Under the pieces are notes generated by a model, which had not been told where the DNA came from, ran no database searches, and was given only the letters and a program-made list of their open reading frames with translations. 64,000 nucleotides of DNA, taken from NCBI GenBank assembly GCA_003024785.1, contig PUQB01000121.1:186001-250000 (forward strand), given 5' to 3'. The translations under genes and the position numbers were made by a program. This document shows, one piece after another, positions 10,261 to 23,400 of the stretch. The first letter of the stretch is position 1. Each line of letters begins with the position of its first letter. The stretch is from Selaginella tamariscina. Lineage: Eukaryota > Streptophyta > Lycopodiopsida > Selaginellales > Selaginellaceae.

Positions 10261-12820
10261 TTCTTTTACACATGTATATAGACACAATGAAAATTTACAT
10301 ATACATACACACACATATGAACATAAGAGCATTTACACATAACACACAAAACATTCATACACATGCATATGCACACACATAATACAATAGATTGTCATAA
10401 ACAAACGTCCATAGACACACATAATATGCACACACATACATGCACATCATAAACACATATTAGACACTAAAAACAGTCGTAGACAAACTCACACATATAT
10501 AATATAATACTAGACTTCCACATGCACACAACACATGCATTAAAAGCACCCATAGAGACACATATGCACACACCTACACATGTTGATGAGTGAATCACAA
10601 TATAAATAATGTTTAATGTTTAGGGTTTAGCATCTAGCTTTGTGTTTAGGGTTTAGGATTTAAACTCCAAACCAAACATTTATCGTCTAAGTATATATAT
10701 ATATATACACACACTCTACAAGCTAGAATGTACTAGGGCTTACATATACACACATAAGACAATTATAGACTTCCACATGCACACAACACACATGTTAAAA
10801 ACATCCAATGGTGGGGCTTAGTGTTTAGGGTTTAAACCCTAAACCAAGCTAAGTATATATATATACACACTCTATGTTTAGGGCCTAGAGTATAATATGG
10901 CATTGGGTTTAAATTGTAAACCAAACATATATATATATACACACTAGGTGTAGGGTTTAAGAATTTATTGATGAGGCATATATATACATTGGCAGGTGCA
11001 GAGATTAGTGTATAGGGTTAAAGGGGCTAGGGTATAAGATTTAAATCATAAACTAAACAATTAATGATATGTGACGATCATCATATGTTCTAATGTTAAT
11101 AATGTTCACACAATGTTAATATTGGCTTACATATTGCCGCCATATTACACATGTGGCATATTGAAATAGATGATTGATTAGGGATATCATCGTTGGGCCA
11201 CCAGGCCCAGCTTGGGGGCTTTGTTGCTTCTTTTTTTGAAAGCATCGTGTTAAATCATGTATGATTCATATGCATTGTGTGTATGTGACACATTCACATA
11301 TGTATGTATGTATATATGTGTGTATGTAATGTGTGTCAAATTAATCTCTGAACACACTCTCTCTCTCATATACACACACATGTTAAACCTTGTTAAACCC
11401 ATGTATGATCCATATGTATTGTGTGTATGTGACACATTCACACATGTATGTATGTATGTTTGTGTGTATGTATATATGTGATGTGTGTCAAATTAATCTC
11501 TGAACACTCTTTTTCTCTCTAAAAAAAACACACACACATGTTAAACCCATGCATGATCCATATGTACTGTGTTATGTGATACATTCACATATGTATGTAT
11601 ATGTCTATGTGTATGTATGTATTATGTGTATGTGATAACTTAACACTCTCATAGACACACATGTTAAACCCATATTTTTTTGTGCATGTGATACACCCAC
11701 ACACCCACACACCCACACACCCATACACACACAAACACAATAAACTTATTAAATATTACGATAATATGACGATTAGGGTTTAATATATATGGTTGATTTT
11801 AGGGTTTAAGGTATATTCTTAGGGTTTCAAGGCAGCGGAGGAGAAAGGTGGTGGAAGATTTGAGAGTGGCGGCACCATCACACCACAGATCCACTTACAC
11901 AAGAAGGTGTGGTGGAACAAGAAGGCTTTGAGGGCGGCAATGCAGATAGGGTTTGAAGGTGGTAGTGTAGCAAGGGTTTGAAGGCAGCATCGCAATAAGA
12001 CTTCTGATTGTAAGGCTTCTAATCATATATGTATGTATATCTATATATTATAATTTATTTATTTATCTCTCGCACACACACACTTATATGTATTTACTTG
12101 TATATTTGTATATATTAATTTATTTATCTCTCTCTTTCTCTACACACACCTATATGTATACTTTTGTATGTATATATAAGTTCTTTATCTCTCTCTCTCT
12201 CACACACAGGTATATATATGTGTGTGTGTGTATGTGTGTATTTGTAAATTATAATTACTTCATCTTTCTTTATCAGACACACACTCTTGAATGTATATGT
12301 ATGTGTGCATTTATTATATGTAATTTTTTAATCTCTCTCTCTTTCACACACACATGTATTTATATGTACGTGTGTATTTGTATATTATAATTTCTATCTT
12401 TCTTTCTCTCTCTCTCACACATCTATATATATATGTATATATATGTGTGTATCTGTATATTATAATTAATTTATCTCTCTCTTTCTCACACACTCTTGAA
12501 TGTATATGTATGTGTGTATTTGTATATATGTAATTTCTTTATCTCTCTTACATATACACACACCTATATTTATATGTACGTGTGTATCTATAATTTATAA
12601 TTTCTCTCAGACACACACACACACACACTTGAGTGCTTTTGTAGCTGTGTTTATAATTTCTTTATCTCTTTCACACACACAAACAATGTATGTATATGTA
12701 CATGTGTATATGTATATAATATTATTTTATCTCTCTCTATCTCACACACACACACATATGTATATTTATGTGTGTATTTATATAATAATAATTCTTTATC
12801 TCTTTCTCACTCTCAAACTG
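10260..12820. repeat. Copy A: CA/TG microsatellite field with telomere-like words
   Basis: Long imperfect (CA)n, (TG)n, 'ctctctc' and 'tatgtatg' tracts. Between 10,600 and 11,050, and again near 11,775-11,830, are several 'gtttagggttt' and 'aaaccctaaacc' words like the plant telomere repeat TTTAGGG. Open frames across this region (for example 12,088-12,390) encode only Thr/His/Tyr/Cys-rich low-complexity strings and are not genes. A more GC-rich island at 11,830-11,995 (ggcggc-type words) has a counterpart near 31,910 in copy B. Confidence 0.85.
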
Positions 12821-13220
12821 GCGAAATTAATCTTGTCGAGACTATTCTTCTCCTCCAGGATTAATTTGGCTGAGACTATTCCTCTCCTTCTCGGGCCGGG
12901 CGGGATTAATCCTACTGAGACAATTCCTCCCCTCCTTGGGTTGGGCATCGAGACGATTCCTCCCTTCCTTGGGTTGGGTGGATTAATCCCGCCAAGATGT
13001 TTTCTACCTTCCTTGGGCCAAGCGGGATTAATACTGTCAAAGATGATTTATGCCCTCCTTGGGCTGATAGGAATTATCCTGCCGAGGCAATTCATGACCT
13101 CTTTAGATTGACATGATTAATCATGCGAGACGATTCCTCCCCTTCTCGGGTCAGGTGGGATTAATCTCGCCGAGACAATTCCTTCCCTCCTTGGGCCAAG
13201 CAGGATTAATCCTATCGACT
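12820..13220. repeat. Copy A: palindrome array, cargo side, block 1
   Basis: About eight diverged units of the GGCGGGATTAATCCCGCC palindrome separated by 'gagacgattcctcccctcc'-like spacers of about 30 bp. It corresponds to 32.84-34.23 kb in copy B, but the spacer wording differs. Confidence 0.75.
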
Positions 13221-13985
13221 AATTAGTTCATGCACTTCAAAAAAATATAAGGTGGATATGAGGCAAAAGGATGAAGGATCAAGCTACATGTGGAAGGCTC
13301 CTGTGATGGACTTGCTGCAAGTGGACAACAAAGAGTCAGAGGCAATGAGGTATGGTGCATGCTCAACTTAATAATAACCATGCTCATGTTGTCTCTAGAG
13401 TGGGACTCTAAGCAGCTCTCAATGAGATGTTTGCACATGTTAGATAACACTATCCTGGTGTTACCCTTCACATCTCCCTCTACTCACTCGCGTGCATTTG
13501 CCTCTCTCTCTCTCTCACACACACACCTATGTATCTGTATTTTATAATTTTTTTATCTCTCTCTCACACACACATGTATTTGTATGTACGTGTGTATCTG
13601 TATATTATAATTTCTATATATATTTCTCTCTCTGGCACACACATTTATATATATGTATATATATGTGTGTATTTGTATATTATACTTTTTTTTATCTCCT
13701 CTTAGACACACACACACCTGAGTGTATATGTATGTATGCAATTGTGTGTTATAATTTATTTATCTCTCTCAAAACACACACACACACATATACCTGAGTG
13801 TATATGTACGTGTGTAGCTGTGTGTTATAATTTCTTTATCTCTCTCTCACACACAAACAATGTATGTATATGTACGTGTGTATCTATATATTATGATTTG
13901 TTTATCTCTTTCTCTCACACACACACCCATATGTATATTTATGCGTGTGTCTATATAATAATAGTTCTTTATCTCTTTCTCACTC
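13220..13985. repeat. Copy A: unrecognised insert and a second microsatellite block
   Basis: 13,250-13,490 is unique-looking sequence with no gene I can recognise. 13,490-13,985 is again CA/TG and TCTC microsatellite. 'actaattagttcatgca' occurs both at about 13,220 and at about 14,238, so the microsatellite plus array segment appears duplicated in this copy. Confidence 0.55.
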
Positions 13986-14245
13986 TCAAGCCGATGAAAT
14001 TAATTCTGTCGAGACGATTCCTCCCCTCCTCGAGCCGGGCAAAATTAATTCCGTAGAGACAATTCCTCCCCTCCTCGGGCTGAGCAGGATTAATCCTGCC
14101 AAAGATGATTTCATGCCCTCCTTGGGGTTAGCAAGATTAATTATCCCGAGGTGATTTATGGCCTCTTCAAGCCGGCGGGATTAATCGTCTGAGATGTATC
14201 CTCCCCTCCTTGAGTCGGGTGGGATTAATCCCCCCAACTAATTAG
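13985..14245. repeat. Copy A: palindrome array, cargo side, block 2
   Basis: Six or so diverged palindrome units with spacers like those of 12,820-13,220 ('gagacgattcctcccctcc'). It lies directly upstream of the cargo gene remnant, as the equivalent array does in copies B and C. Confidence 0.75.
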
Positions 14246-14369
14246 TTCATGCATTTTAGAGAAAATATTAGACCCTGTGAAATTTTAATTGCATATTTGT
14301 ATATTCAAGTTTGTATGAGTGTGGGTGCATTTTTATAAAATTGTATTCATAGTGTAATATTGTGCAGAA

Positions 14370-15995
14370 AGGTAATTTGATCAAACAAAATGATTTAACC
14401 ATTAGTATGGAGTTGTTTTCAGATTCTGAATAAGAATTAAAATAAAATTTATTATACTTAGACATGTGCTTGAAGAACTTATGATTTTTGTATTCAAATG
14501 TGGCACTGATGTGGTATTAAAGACAAGAGAGAAGATGAGATGGGTAGGGGGATTCTAGAATTAACTTGGCCATATTTCAAAATAAACAAGAAGCGCATTG
14601 GATCGACCATGGTTGTTATCAAATTAATCTATGTCACATCATGTGGACAAGCAAAAATGGAAAGTAAATTCAATAGTCAAGTACCCGAGGGCAGACTGCG
14701 ATCCGAGATTGGATGATGCTCAAAATATATACCTCATTCCATCCAATGTAATGTTCTCGAATCCGGAGGAGGCTAGATATGACTCAAACATCAAGTGGTT
14801 TTGTCGAGTTGTGAATTACAACGTTTACATATTCATCAATGATGTTGACCGTGGAATTATTCTTCAATTAAACGAAAGGCCATCTATGGAGGGGATCTAG
14901 CTATATGTCTTCTTTGAGAATCTCAATACCCATTGAGTAGGTGTATTCACAGCAAACATTGCTTCACAATACAAAAGATCATAAGTGAAGTAGTTGTCCA
15001 ATTGTCATTGAAGAAGAACACATCACATTATTAGGGAGATTGAGAGGTTAGCTTGGTTCCAAGTTCTTCATAAATCACATTCAATTTGCTTGGGAATCTT
15101 CAGAAGCTAGAAGAGTGTGCAGGAAAACTAGAAAACTACAGTTAGAGCTCACACATGCCTAATTCTAATTGTAAGAGAAAGTCTTATGTCGTTATATTAG
15201 CTACACCGATGGCATCCCATGTTACGATAAGCCAATAGAAGTGATGTTGGATAACAAGATTTATAAGTGTAGGGTTAAATATTGCAGCGTCAACCCACTA
15301 AATGAAGAATGATGAAGGACAACAATTCGTACACTATCCCACATAATGTCATATTGTGCCCATACTATAAAAGAAAGAAAGGCACTATGATAGTGTGGGT
15401 AACAACACTAGAGCAAATCATAAAGATTCAAACAGAAGATTAAAAATTAATAAGGTACTACATTATTAGCGACCAACACACGATAACGGCAGCCCAACGA
15501 CTCCTTGATGAACATAATAAAAAAATGATGGCAACAAAACTTTTCAAGCATACTTGTGTGAAGCTGACAACAATATCAACTTTTTTAGTTAAGCCGAATT
15601 TCACAACCAAGCAATACCATAAGTTATATGTGAAGTGGGATGCTGCCGAAAGCAACCACTACAATAGTAAAATACGGGAGAAGTTCAAACACACATGATC
15701 CATGTGGGTCACTCTTGGGCGACTGCAAAGAACTATTACAGGGAGAGAATGAAGCATGGATTACTAGGTAAGAAAAATTCTTGACGGGATTTATCCTGCC
15801 CCCATATTAATCTTTTAATTAATCCATCTGTAAAGAGCCGAAAGAAACATCCTTCCTTATGATGTTGATTTCTTGGCCAGATAACAATGTCTTCAACAAA
15901 TGGGTGGGGATCATGGAATTGTTTGCAAAAGGAACACTTAAGAAAAAATAAACGAGTGAAGGGGAGTCTTCAAAAAAGTCTACAAAGAATGTCTA
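14370..15995 (+). pseudogene. Copy A: first part of the ParB-like/methyltransferase-like gene
   Basis: It runs parallel to 34.55-36.19 kb of copy B. It includes the start-proximal sequence, the unknown N-terminal part (for example RADCDPRLDDAQNIYLIPSNV against KACCEPRLNDARHICLVPSNV), the ParB-like stretch (15.3-15.7 kb) and the small intron region with a worn palindrome ('gacgggatttatcctgcccc', about 15,783). Many point changes and stops; no long frame remains. The LTR element at 15,996 cuts it; the gene resumes at 23,401. Confidence 0.72.
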
Positions 15996-17775
15996 TGTCA
16001 CTGTTTTAACCCAAAGGGCCAACACGTGGCAACACGTGGCTGCCAAGTGGCTATTTAGTGTCATCACCTTGTGTGAGCAACGCTAAGTCTTCCAAGATAA
16101 CCCTAAGAGTCTGACTCTAGGGCCCAATTAGGCAAAAGACTTAAAGTCCTATCCTAAGTCCCCTAGAATGACCATCCCCTAAACCCTAGAGGCCCAATTA
16201 GGCAGAAGACTTAGAGTCTTACCCTAAGTCCCCTAGAATGATCATCCCTTGAACCCTAGAGGGTAACCCGAGTAGACTTTAGAATCCTGTCCCATTAGAC
16301 CTAGACAGGCTCATGCCCTAACCCCACAAAGGAGATGTGTCTCACACATACCTCCATGACAGTGTCAAGGCATCGTCACTTACCCCTTGAGGAATCACCC
16401 TCATCCGGGAGTACAACCCCTTTAGGGCGACAAGGGGTACCCTAAACCACGACTAACCCCTAAGGGTTTGAGTGGCCAAGTCATACCTTAGACCTAGGGC
16501 TAGTTCTTAGTGAGGACACGAGTGTGCGCCGTAGGCAGACACGAGTGTTTTGCTAAGCAAACTCCCTAAGGCTAAGTTTGGATAACCCTAAGTACATGAC
16601 CTTGCGAGTGCCTTACGAAAGGGCTTCTGCTAATGAGCTTAGGTTGTTCAACCCCTGAATTCCAAGGAGAACACTCCCCTAGCCAAGTGTGCCAAAGCAC
16701 ACCTAGTTACGAGACCTAACCTCCCTTGAGCGGATGCCCAAGGCTTAGCACCCTAGTGCAAGCACAAGCATGCCTGTTGGCTAAAGTATCCAACCCCTTA
16801 GCGACAAACCATGACACAACCCCAAAGGGCATGCCTTGGGCTTTGTATCGCGTGACGTCTAGCCCAGTGTCACATCTCCATGTGACACTGCCTTCCATGA
16901 TGTGGGCTATCATGCCATAGCCCTTAATTCAAGAGTTGCACCAAGTACCACAAACGTGGCTCCTAAATGCCAACTCTAGAACCCCTCAATGAACCCTCAG
17001 GAACAGGTAACGTGAACCTGTCAAACAAGATCCCACGCCCACAGTTGGACAAGGACACGGATGTGCCTTGCTTGGCCGTGAGTGCTACACCTAGCTTGAC
17101 GTGGAGGAGGAGGCTGGAGACAAGCCTCAACCTCTGCCTCTTGGAACGTGCATTCCGACAAGACCTCCCAGGCATGGATTCGCCAACGTTAAGGGTAAGC
17201 TACCCGAAGGTGGGACGTACCCCTGGCATCTGGAAGTTAGGGCGGCACAACAGAGGGTTGTACCTTAACGACACAAGCTGAGCTTGCACCGGCAGAAGAG
17301 CAAGAACTCAGTCATGAACCCAGGAGCTCTCCTATATACTCTACCTTATTTATGTGACGGAGCCCCCCCCCCTCTTTTCCTGTATGTGTAAGTGGGCTGG
17401 CACTGAATGCTAGCCCTTAGATAAATTAGATGAGTTTGCACTAACTCCTACCCCTAAACCCTACCCAAGGGGTGGGGGTTTTAGGGCGTGGGTTAGGGCA
17501 ACCCTAGGGTTAGGTCAACCCTAGGGGTGTTCCTAACCCTATTTAACACCAAACTCATCTAATTAGGACGTCAAAATTGGGGGTGGGTTTTCTAGAAGGT
17601 AAGTGCTAGCTTCGCTTAGAGTTTCTCGCGCAAATACTAAGCCGCCGGACTACCCCTAAACACCAAGTGCACTAAGGGGCTGTTTCTCACTACATCTAGG
17701 GTCCATCAACATAGTACAGTAGGTAACAACAGTCAACGTCCAAAGTAAAGGGTCGAGTCAATAAAAACTATGACA
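15996..17775 (-). repeat. LTR of the LARD-like element (3' LTR in its own orientation)
   Basis: About 1.78 kb, clearly richer in G and C than the internal region and the flanks. It contains many 'ccctaggg' and 'aaccctag' words. Its partner lies at 21,603-23,400. Because the element reads on the minus strand, this copy is the downstream LTR. Confidence 0.85.
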
Positions 17776-20700
17776 CACTCCCCGCCTTTGAAAATGTCAA
17801 CGTCCTCGTTGACGTCCAACTCCAAGACTAGATAATGTTAGAAAAAACTAACCAAAACTAACATATCACTCTATGGAGTCAGCCAAAAGTTCACATAAGT
17901 TTTATTACCCCCCTTGCATTACGCGAAAGCCAAGTACTTCAGAACCGTCGTTCACTGAGTCGTAAACCCAGCTGCCGGAGGCACCACCTGCGACATGAAG
18001 TCACTTGGAGACCTTTTGCACGTCTGCAAAGTCTGTCACCCGACGCACACAACACTGGTTAATTTCTTTACTTAACTAGAATTTATATTGGAGGCCTCTA
18101 GTTAGTGTTGTTGCCGGCCCCTTGGTTAACAAGAAATAAAGACTTGCTTTATTCCTTAATATTACTATTACGTTTGACGACCCTGTCATCTAGCGCACAA
18201 CAAGCACTTCTCAAATGCTTGACCAAAACATTTCTTTGATTTTCCAATGGTCCCACATGTCCACATGTTATATTATAGCTTACATCTTGCATCCCTCGGT
18301 GTTTCTCATTACCCCTTTTCATAAGGGTCTGCTACTATACCTATCTCTTGTTAGTATATAGCTATACAAGTTATTCTGATATACTGTCCTATGTTGAATA
18401 TACTAAATAATGAATATATCTTTCACGCTTTGTCAGAACAAGGTTTTAAGAATTGTACTCTTGTATCGGAAAAGAGCTTGATTCCGATAAAAGTCTCATG
18501 CTTTGTAAACATGTCAATCTGGCTAGAGGCGATCACAAAGGCGCATGGCTGTACACATGTATACAACAAGGTCTTGCCAACCTGCCAACTACCATCCACT
18601 TGGTGTGTTATTAACATAAATTTATTCTGGATATGAATCAAATTCAGTCAAATATGTGACCAAGTGTGATAGCACTACCATTTATCTTTCGCAATCAACT
18701 TTGTACTCTTTCATAACACCGACCATTTCAGGGATCAGATAAGTTAACATATCTTTCTTACAAACCAATGTGAAAACCAGGAAATTCAACCCATCTTTAA
18801 TGCTTTCAAACAGCAATCTTTAGATAGCACGTGTCTTAACTAACACTCTCATTGTACTCATTCCCCAAAGAGCACATTATACTAGATGCCGTTCAATAAT
18901 TCCTAACTCTTTATCTTAATAAGTTCAAAAATACCAAATTTTAAAACTTAATTTTTGCGATAAGAGTCTCTCTGAACTAGAATACTGCATGCCTTTATAA
19001 CATTATACTCATGTCCATCTCTCAAACTGATTATGTAAATGTTTCTCAACACTATACTGAAGTATAGCATTTTCACTAATTGAAGCAATTAGTGTTTTGA
19101 TAAACATCTTTTAAACTAATTCTTATTCTATAAACAGTTGCAATTTTGATATTGATACTCTCGAATGGATAATGATCATTTTAACGCTCAAATCCTAAGC
19201 TTACCAACTAGTTATTATACTAGTGGATATAAACTTATAATCATATTAATATATTAAAATGTTACAACTATAATATAGACATAATCTTAGTTTACATGAA
19301 CTGAACTTCAGTTTTAAAACGGAAATATAATGTTACAACAGTATTCCGAAGAACTGTTCAGAGACTAAGAGGAATCATGAACTAGTGTCTGGTTCATCTA
19401 ACTGATTTAGTAAGATATCAACTTCCACATAAATATTATCATAACACTAAAGTGTCATATTAACTTCATGTTTTCAGTTATATCATAATTCAATAGATCT
19501 CCCCAAACATGAATAAAATATTTAATTCAACACGTTGAACTAAGATATTATCCATTAAACACCTAGTAATCATAAAGTACCATTGCCCCTCAAGCAATGT
19601 ATTGAGAAACGCCTTATTTCTCAACTAACTTGAAAACATGTTTCAAGTTATAACACTAAGGTAGTGCCTTACCAAAGTGTTAAACTCAAGTCTACTTGAG
19701 TCTTTTATTATATGATTATGGCCACCTCATGTGATCATAACCAAGTTTCAATATTGAGCTCTCCAAACTCAATATTAAAGAATACCATACTTTACTTTGA
19801 CAAGTCATTTATAATCAATCTTAAAAGACTGTCATAAATACTTTCAAAGTCTAAGATGTGAATATCTCAATGAATGAGTGATAGAAACTCATATTTTTGA
19901 ACTGGATATTGAACCATACGTTAGGAACCTTGAATTACTATCATCAAGAAGGGACACCATCTTCTTGAGCTAATCTCGCTACTTAATATTATACTTACAA
20001 GAATAATGAACCAACTCAAGGAACATCATTTAAACCTTGAGATAGAACCAATAACTAACCCAAGGAATACAATGAAACCTTGAGTCAAGAATAATTCTAT
20101 TTTTCAATATTCCAAAGAACTGAAGATACTTACTTTATAAGTTCTTTGAGTGCCCACATTTGCGATCATGATGCAAAGTCAAGAAACCGTCTTTTGAATA
20201 ATCGTATTCGACTAAAAAAAAATGATATTGATATTGAAAACCAATATCAACTTTTAATTCTCATTGAATACCGACTCTTTGAGGAGGTACATGCACTTAA
20301 ACCTCCAAAATGTATACCCGACTAACTTTCGACTCATTTGACACCACCACACATAACTTATTAAACTTAACAAGTTTCCTTACTTAGTTAATAAGCAGAA
20401 TGGAGAATCTCAAATCATGCTCTTCCTAACTAAGGAATCACCCTTGTTCAAGAGCTTATTCCACATTGCAAACAATGTTGATTTCAAGATTAAAGAGTTA
20501 ACAATGAAAATGCACAAAAGTGTGCACCGAACGCCTTCACTATGCAAGTCCTTATTACTCAGTAAACTGAAAATGTAAATGTATGTTTCCAACATTTCTC
20601 TTTCTGATAGATCATGCCATCTATCCCAAAACTGTATCGATAAGAAACCGAAATCCTCAAGCTATTATCCAAGTCTCTCGCATGATCCCATATGAGACAA

Positions 20701-21602
20701 CTTCATACTCAAGTTAGTCGAGTTAGCTAACTTGAATACAGAGTGCGCGCTTACAACTAACTAAGGTTTCATGTTATACTTTGTTCAAATCAAGGGACTT
20801 GAATTTAGTAAACTATTCCACCTAATGTTACTTGCAGTAGCGTCATCAAAATATTGTGAACATCAAATAATACTTTGACTACATTGGATCTTTAAACCCA
20901 TTGCTTAACATATTTATCATATGTTAATATTTTACTTTCTATCGTATTATAAGTTCATCACCATAGTCTGCTTTGGAGTTACACTCTGGAAACACGCACT
21001 ATAATGAGAGCTTATTTTACAACTTCTGTCAGAATGTAGTGTTCACTCTTATGTTTGAATATGCCCCTTCTCCGAAGTCAAAGACGCACTTCTGAACATA
21101 AGTCTTTCCCCATTTGACACTATTGCTGAACCATATTGAATCTTGACCTAAGCCAAAACTCAATGGACACTGTCTGTTTCCAAATCATGTGTTATCCCAA
21201 ATTCAAACACTTAAAGAAAAAGAAAAATTTTCAATAATGTGCAGACTTAGGATATCACAAGACCCACCTCACAAGACTTAGTTTGTAAGCCAGAACAAAC
21301 TAACATGCCATGTCTTGTGAAGTATATGGTAAAGTAACCTAGACACCATAAGGTAAAGTAACCTGGCATACAACTTGGAAGTTGCCTTTCAAGTGCTACC
21401 TTTGACATTCGAGTCCTTAACCCACACCCACTTAAGAAGTAGGTGTACTCTAAGAGTTATAGATCTCAGGACTAACTCTCTACGCAAAATTCAGACATTA
21501 GCCAAAGTGATAGAGTACTTCAAGAATTTAGAACTAACTAAACCCTAAAACACATACACTTTAGGCAATCCTGCTGACCGTAGAGATGGCTCTGATACCA
21601 AT
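17776..21602 (-). other. Internal region of the LARD-like element, no gene recognised
   Basis: 3.8 kb without a long frame. The part nearest 17.8-18.05 kb resembles the old fragment at 2.7-2.99 kb. The longest frames (18,391-18,636; 20,410-20,595) carry no retroelement motif. The primer-binding site is at 21,583-21,600 (plus strand gagatggctctgatacca). Confidence 0.65.
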
Positions 21603-23400
21603 TGTCAGAGTTTTAACCCAAAGGGCCAACACGTGGCAACACGTGGCTGCCAAGTGGCCATTCAGCGTCATCACCCTGTTTGAGCAACACTAAGTCTTCT
21701 AAAATACCCCAAGAGTCTGACTCTGGGCCCAATTAGGCAAAAGAATTAAAGTCCTACCCTAAGTCCCCTAGAATGACCATCCCCTAAACCTAGAGGCCCA
21801 ATTAGGCAGAAGACTTAGAGTCCTACCCTAAGTCCCCTAAAATGACCATCCCTTGAACCCTAGAGGGTAACCCGGGTAGACTTTAGGATCCTGTCCCAGT
21901 AGACCTAGACAGGCTCATGCCCTAACCCCACAAAGGAGATGTGTCTCACACATACCCTCATGACAGAGTCAAGGCATCGTCACTTACCCCTTAAGGAATC
22001 ACCCTCATTCGGGAATACAACCCCTTTAGGGTGACAAGGGGTACCCTAAACGCGACTAACCCCTAAGGGTTTGAGTGGCCAAGTCATACCCTAGACCTAG
22101 GGCTAGTACTTAGTGAGGACACGAGTGTGCACCGTAGGTGGACACGAGTGTTTTGCTAAGCAAACTCCCTAAGGCTAGGTTTGGATAACCCTAAGTACAT
22201 GACCTTGCGAGTGCCTTACAAAAGGGCTTCTGCTAATGAGCTTAGGTTGTTCAACCCCTGGATTCCAAGGAGAACACTCCCCTAGCCAAGTGTGCCAAAG
22301 CACACCTAGTTACGAGACTTAACCTCCCTTGAGCGGATGCCCAAGGCTTAGTACCCTAGTGCAAGCACAAGCATGCATGTTGGCTAGAGTATCCAACCCC
22401 TTAGCGACAAACCCATGACACAACCCAAAGGGCATGCCTTGGGCTTTGTATCGCGTGACGTCTAGCCCAGTGTCACATCTCCATGTGACACTGCCTTCCA
22501 TGATGTGGGCTATCATGCCATAGCCCTTAGATTCAAGAGTTGCACCAAGTACCACAAACGTGGCTCCTAAATGCCAACTCTAGAACCCTCAATGAACCCT
22601 CAAGAACTAGGTAATGTAAACCTGTCAAACAAGATCCCACGCCCACAGTTGAACAAGGACACGGATGTGCCTTGCTTGGCCGTGAGTGCTATACCTAGCT
22701 TGACGTGGAGGAGGAGGCTGGAGACAAGCCTCAACCTTTATCTCTTGGAACGTGCATTCCGATAAGACCTCCCAGGCATGGATTCGCCAACGTTAAGAGT
22801 AAGCTACCTCGAAGGTGGGACGTACCCCTGGCATCTGGAAGTTAGGGCGGCACAACAGAGGGTTGTGCCTTGACGACACAAGTTAGAGCTTGCACCAGGA
22901 GAAGAGTAACGAGCTCAGTCATGAACCCAGGAACCCTCACTCCTATATACTCTACCTTATTTATGTGACGGAGTCCCCCCCCCCTCTTTTCCTGTATGTG
23001 TAAGTGGGTTGGCACGAAATGCTAGCCTCTTAGATAATTAGATGAGTTTGCACACTAACTCCTACCCCTAAACCCTACACCAAGGGGGTGGGGTTTAGGG
23101 CGTGGGTTAGGGCAACCCTAGGGTTAGGTCAACCCTAGGGGTGTTCCTAACCGTATTTAACATGCCAAACTCATCTTAATTAGGACGTCAAAATTGGGGG
23201 TGAATTTTCTAGAAGGTAAGTGCTACCTTTGCATAGAGTTTCTCACGACATTTAAAGATAGCCAGCCGGACTACCCCTAAACACCTAAGTGCACTAAGCG
23301 GGGCTGTTTCTCACTACATCTAGGGTTTGTCAACATAGTATAGTAGGTAACAATAGTCAACGTCCAAAGTAAAGGGTCGAGTCATAGTAAAACTATGACA
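21603..23400 (-). repeat. LTR of the LARD-like element (5' LTR in its own orientation)
   Basis: About 1.8 kb, the partner of 15,996-17,775. It is the upstream LTR, as the tRNA-Met primer site adjoins it at 21,583-21,600. The plus-strand start is 'tgtcagagttttaaccc' and the end 'aaaactatgaca'. Confidence 0.85.

Larger units (their letters stand above)
15996..23400 (-). mobile_element. LTR element without recognisable coding (LARD-like), minus orientation
   Basis: Two long direct repeats (15,996-17,775 and 21,603-23,400) begin TGTCA and end TGACA. A perfect 5-bp target duplication GTCTA flanks the element (15,991-15,995 and 23,401-23,405). A tRNA initiator-Met primer site, read on the minus strand as TGGTATCAGAGCCATCTC, lies 2 bp inside the 21.6-kb repeat. 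A purine-rich tract (minus strand AAAGGCGGGGAG) adjoins the other repeat. The internal 3.8 kb shows no gag or pol motif on either strand, so it looks like a non-autonomous large derivative, or one whose coding is too old to read. The LTRs are still closely alike, suggesting moderate age. It is inserted in the cargo gene of copy A. Confidence 0.85.

Noticed and set aside
12088-13111. Thr/His/Tyr/Cys-rich frames in the CA/TG fields, also 30.9-32.8 kb and 48.2-49.2 kb
   Set aside because: Pure microsatellite translation with no domain.
16967-17281. 104-codon frame inside the LARD-like LTR, partly repeated at 22,571-22,765
   Set aside because: It lies on the strand opposite to the element, is not the same length in the two LTRs and shows no known motif; GC-rich LTR sequence gives chance frames.
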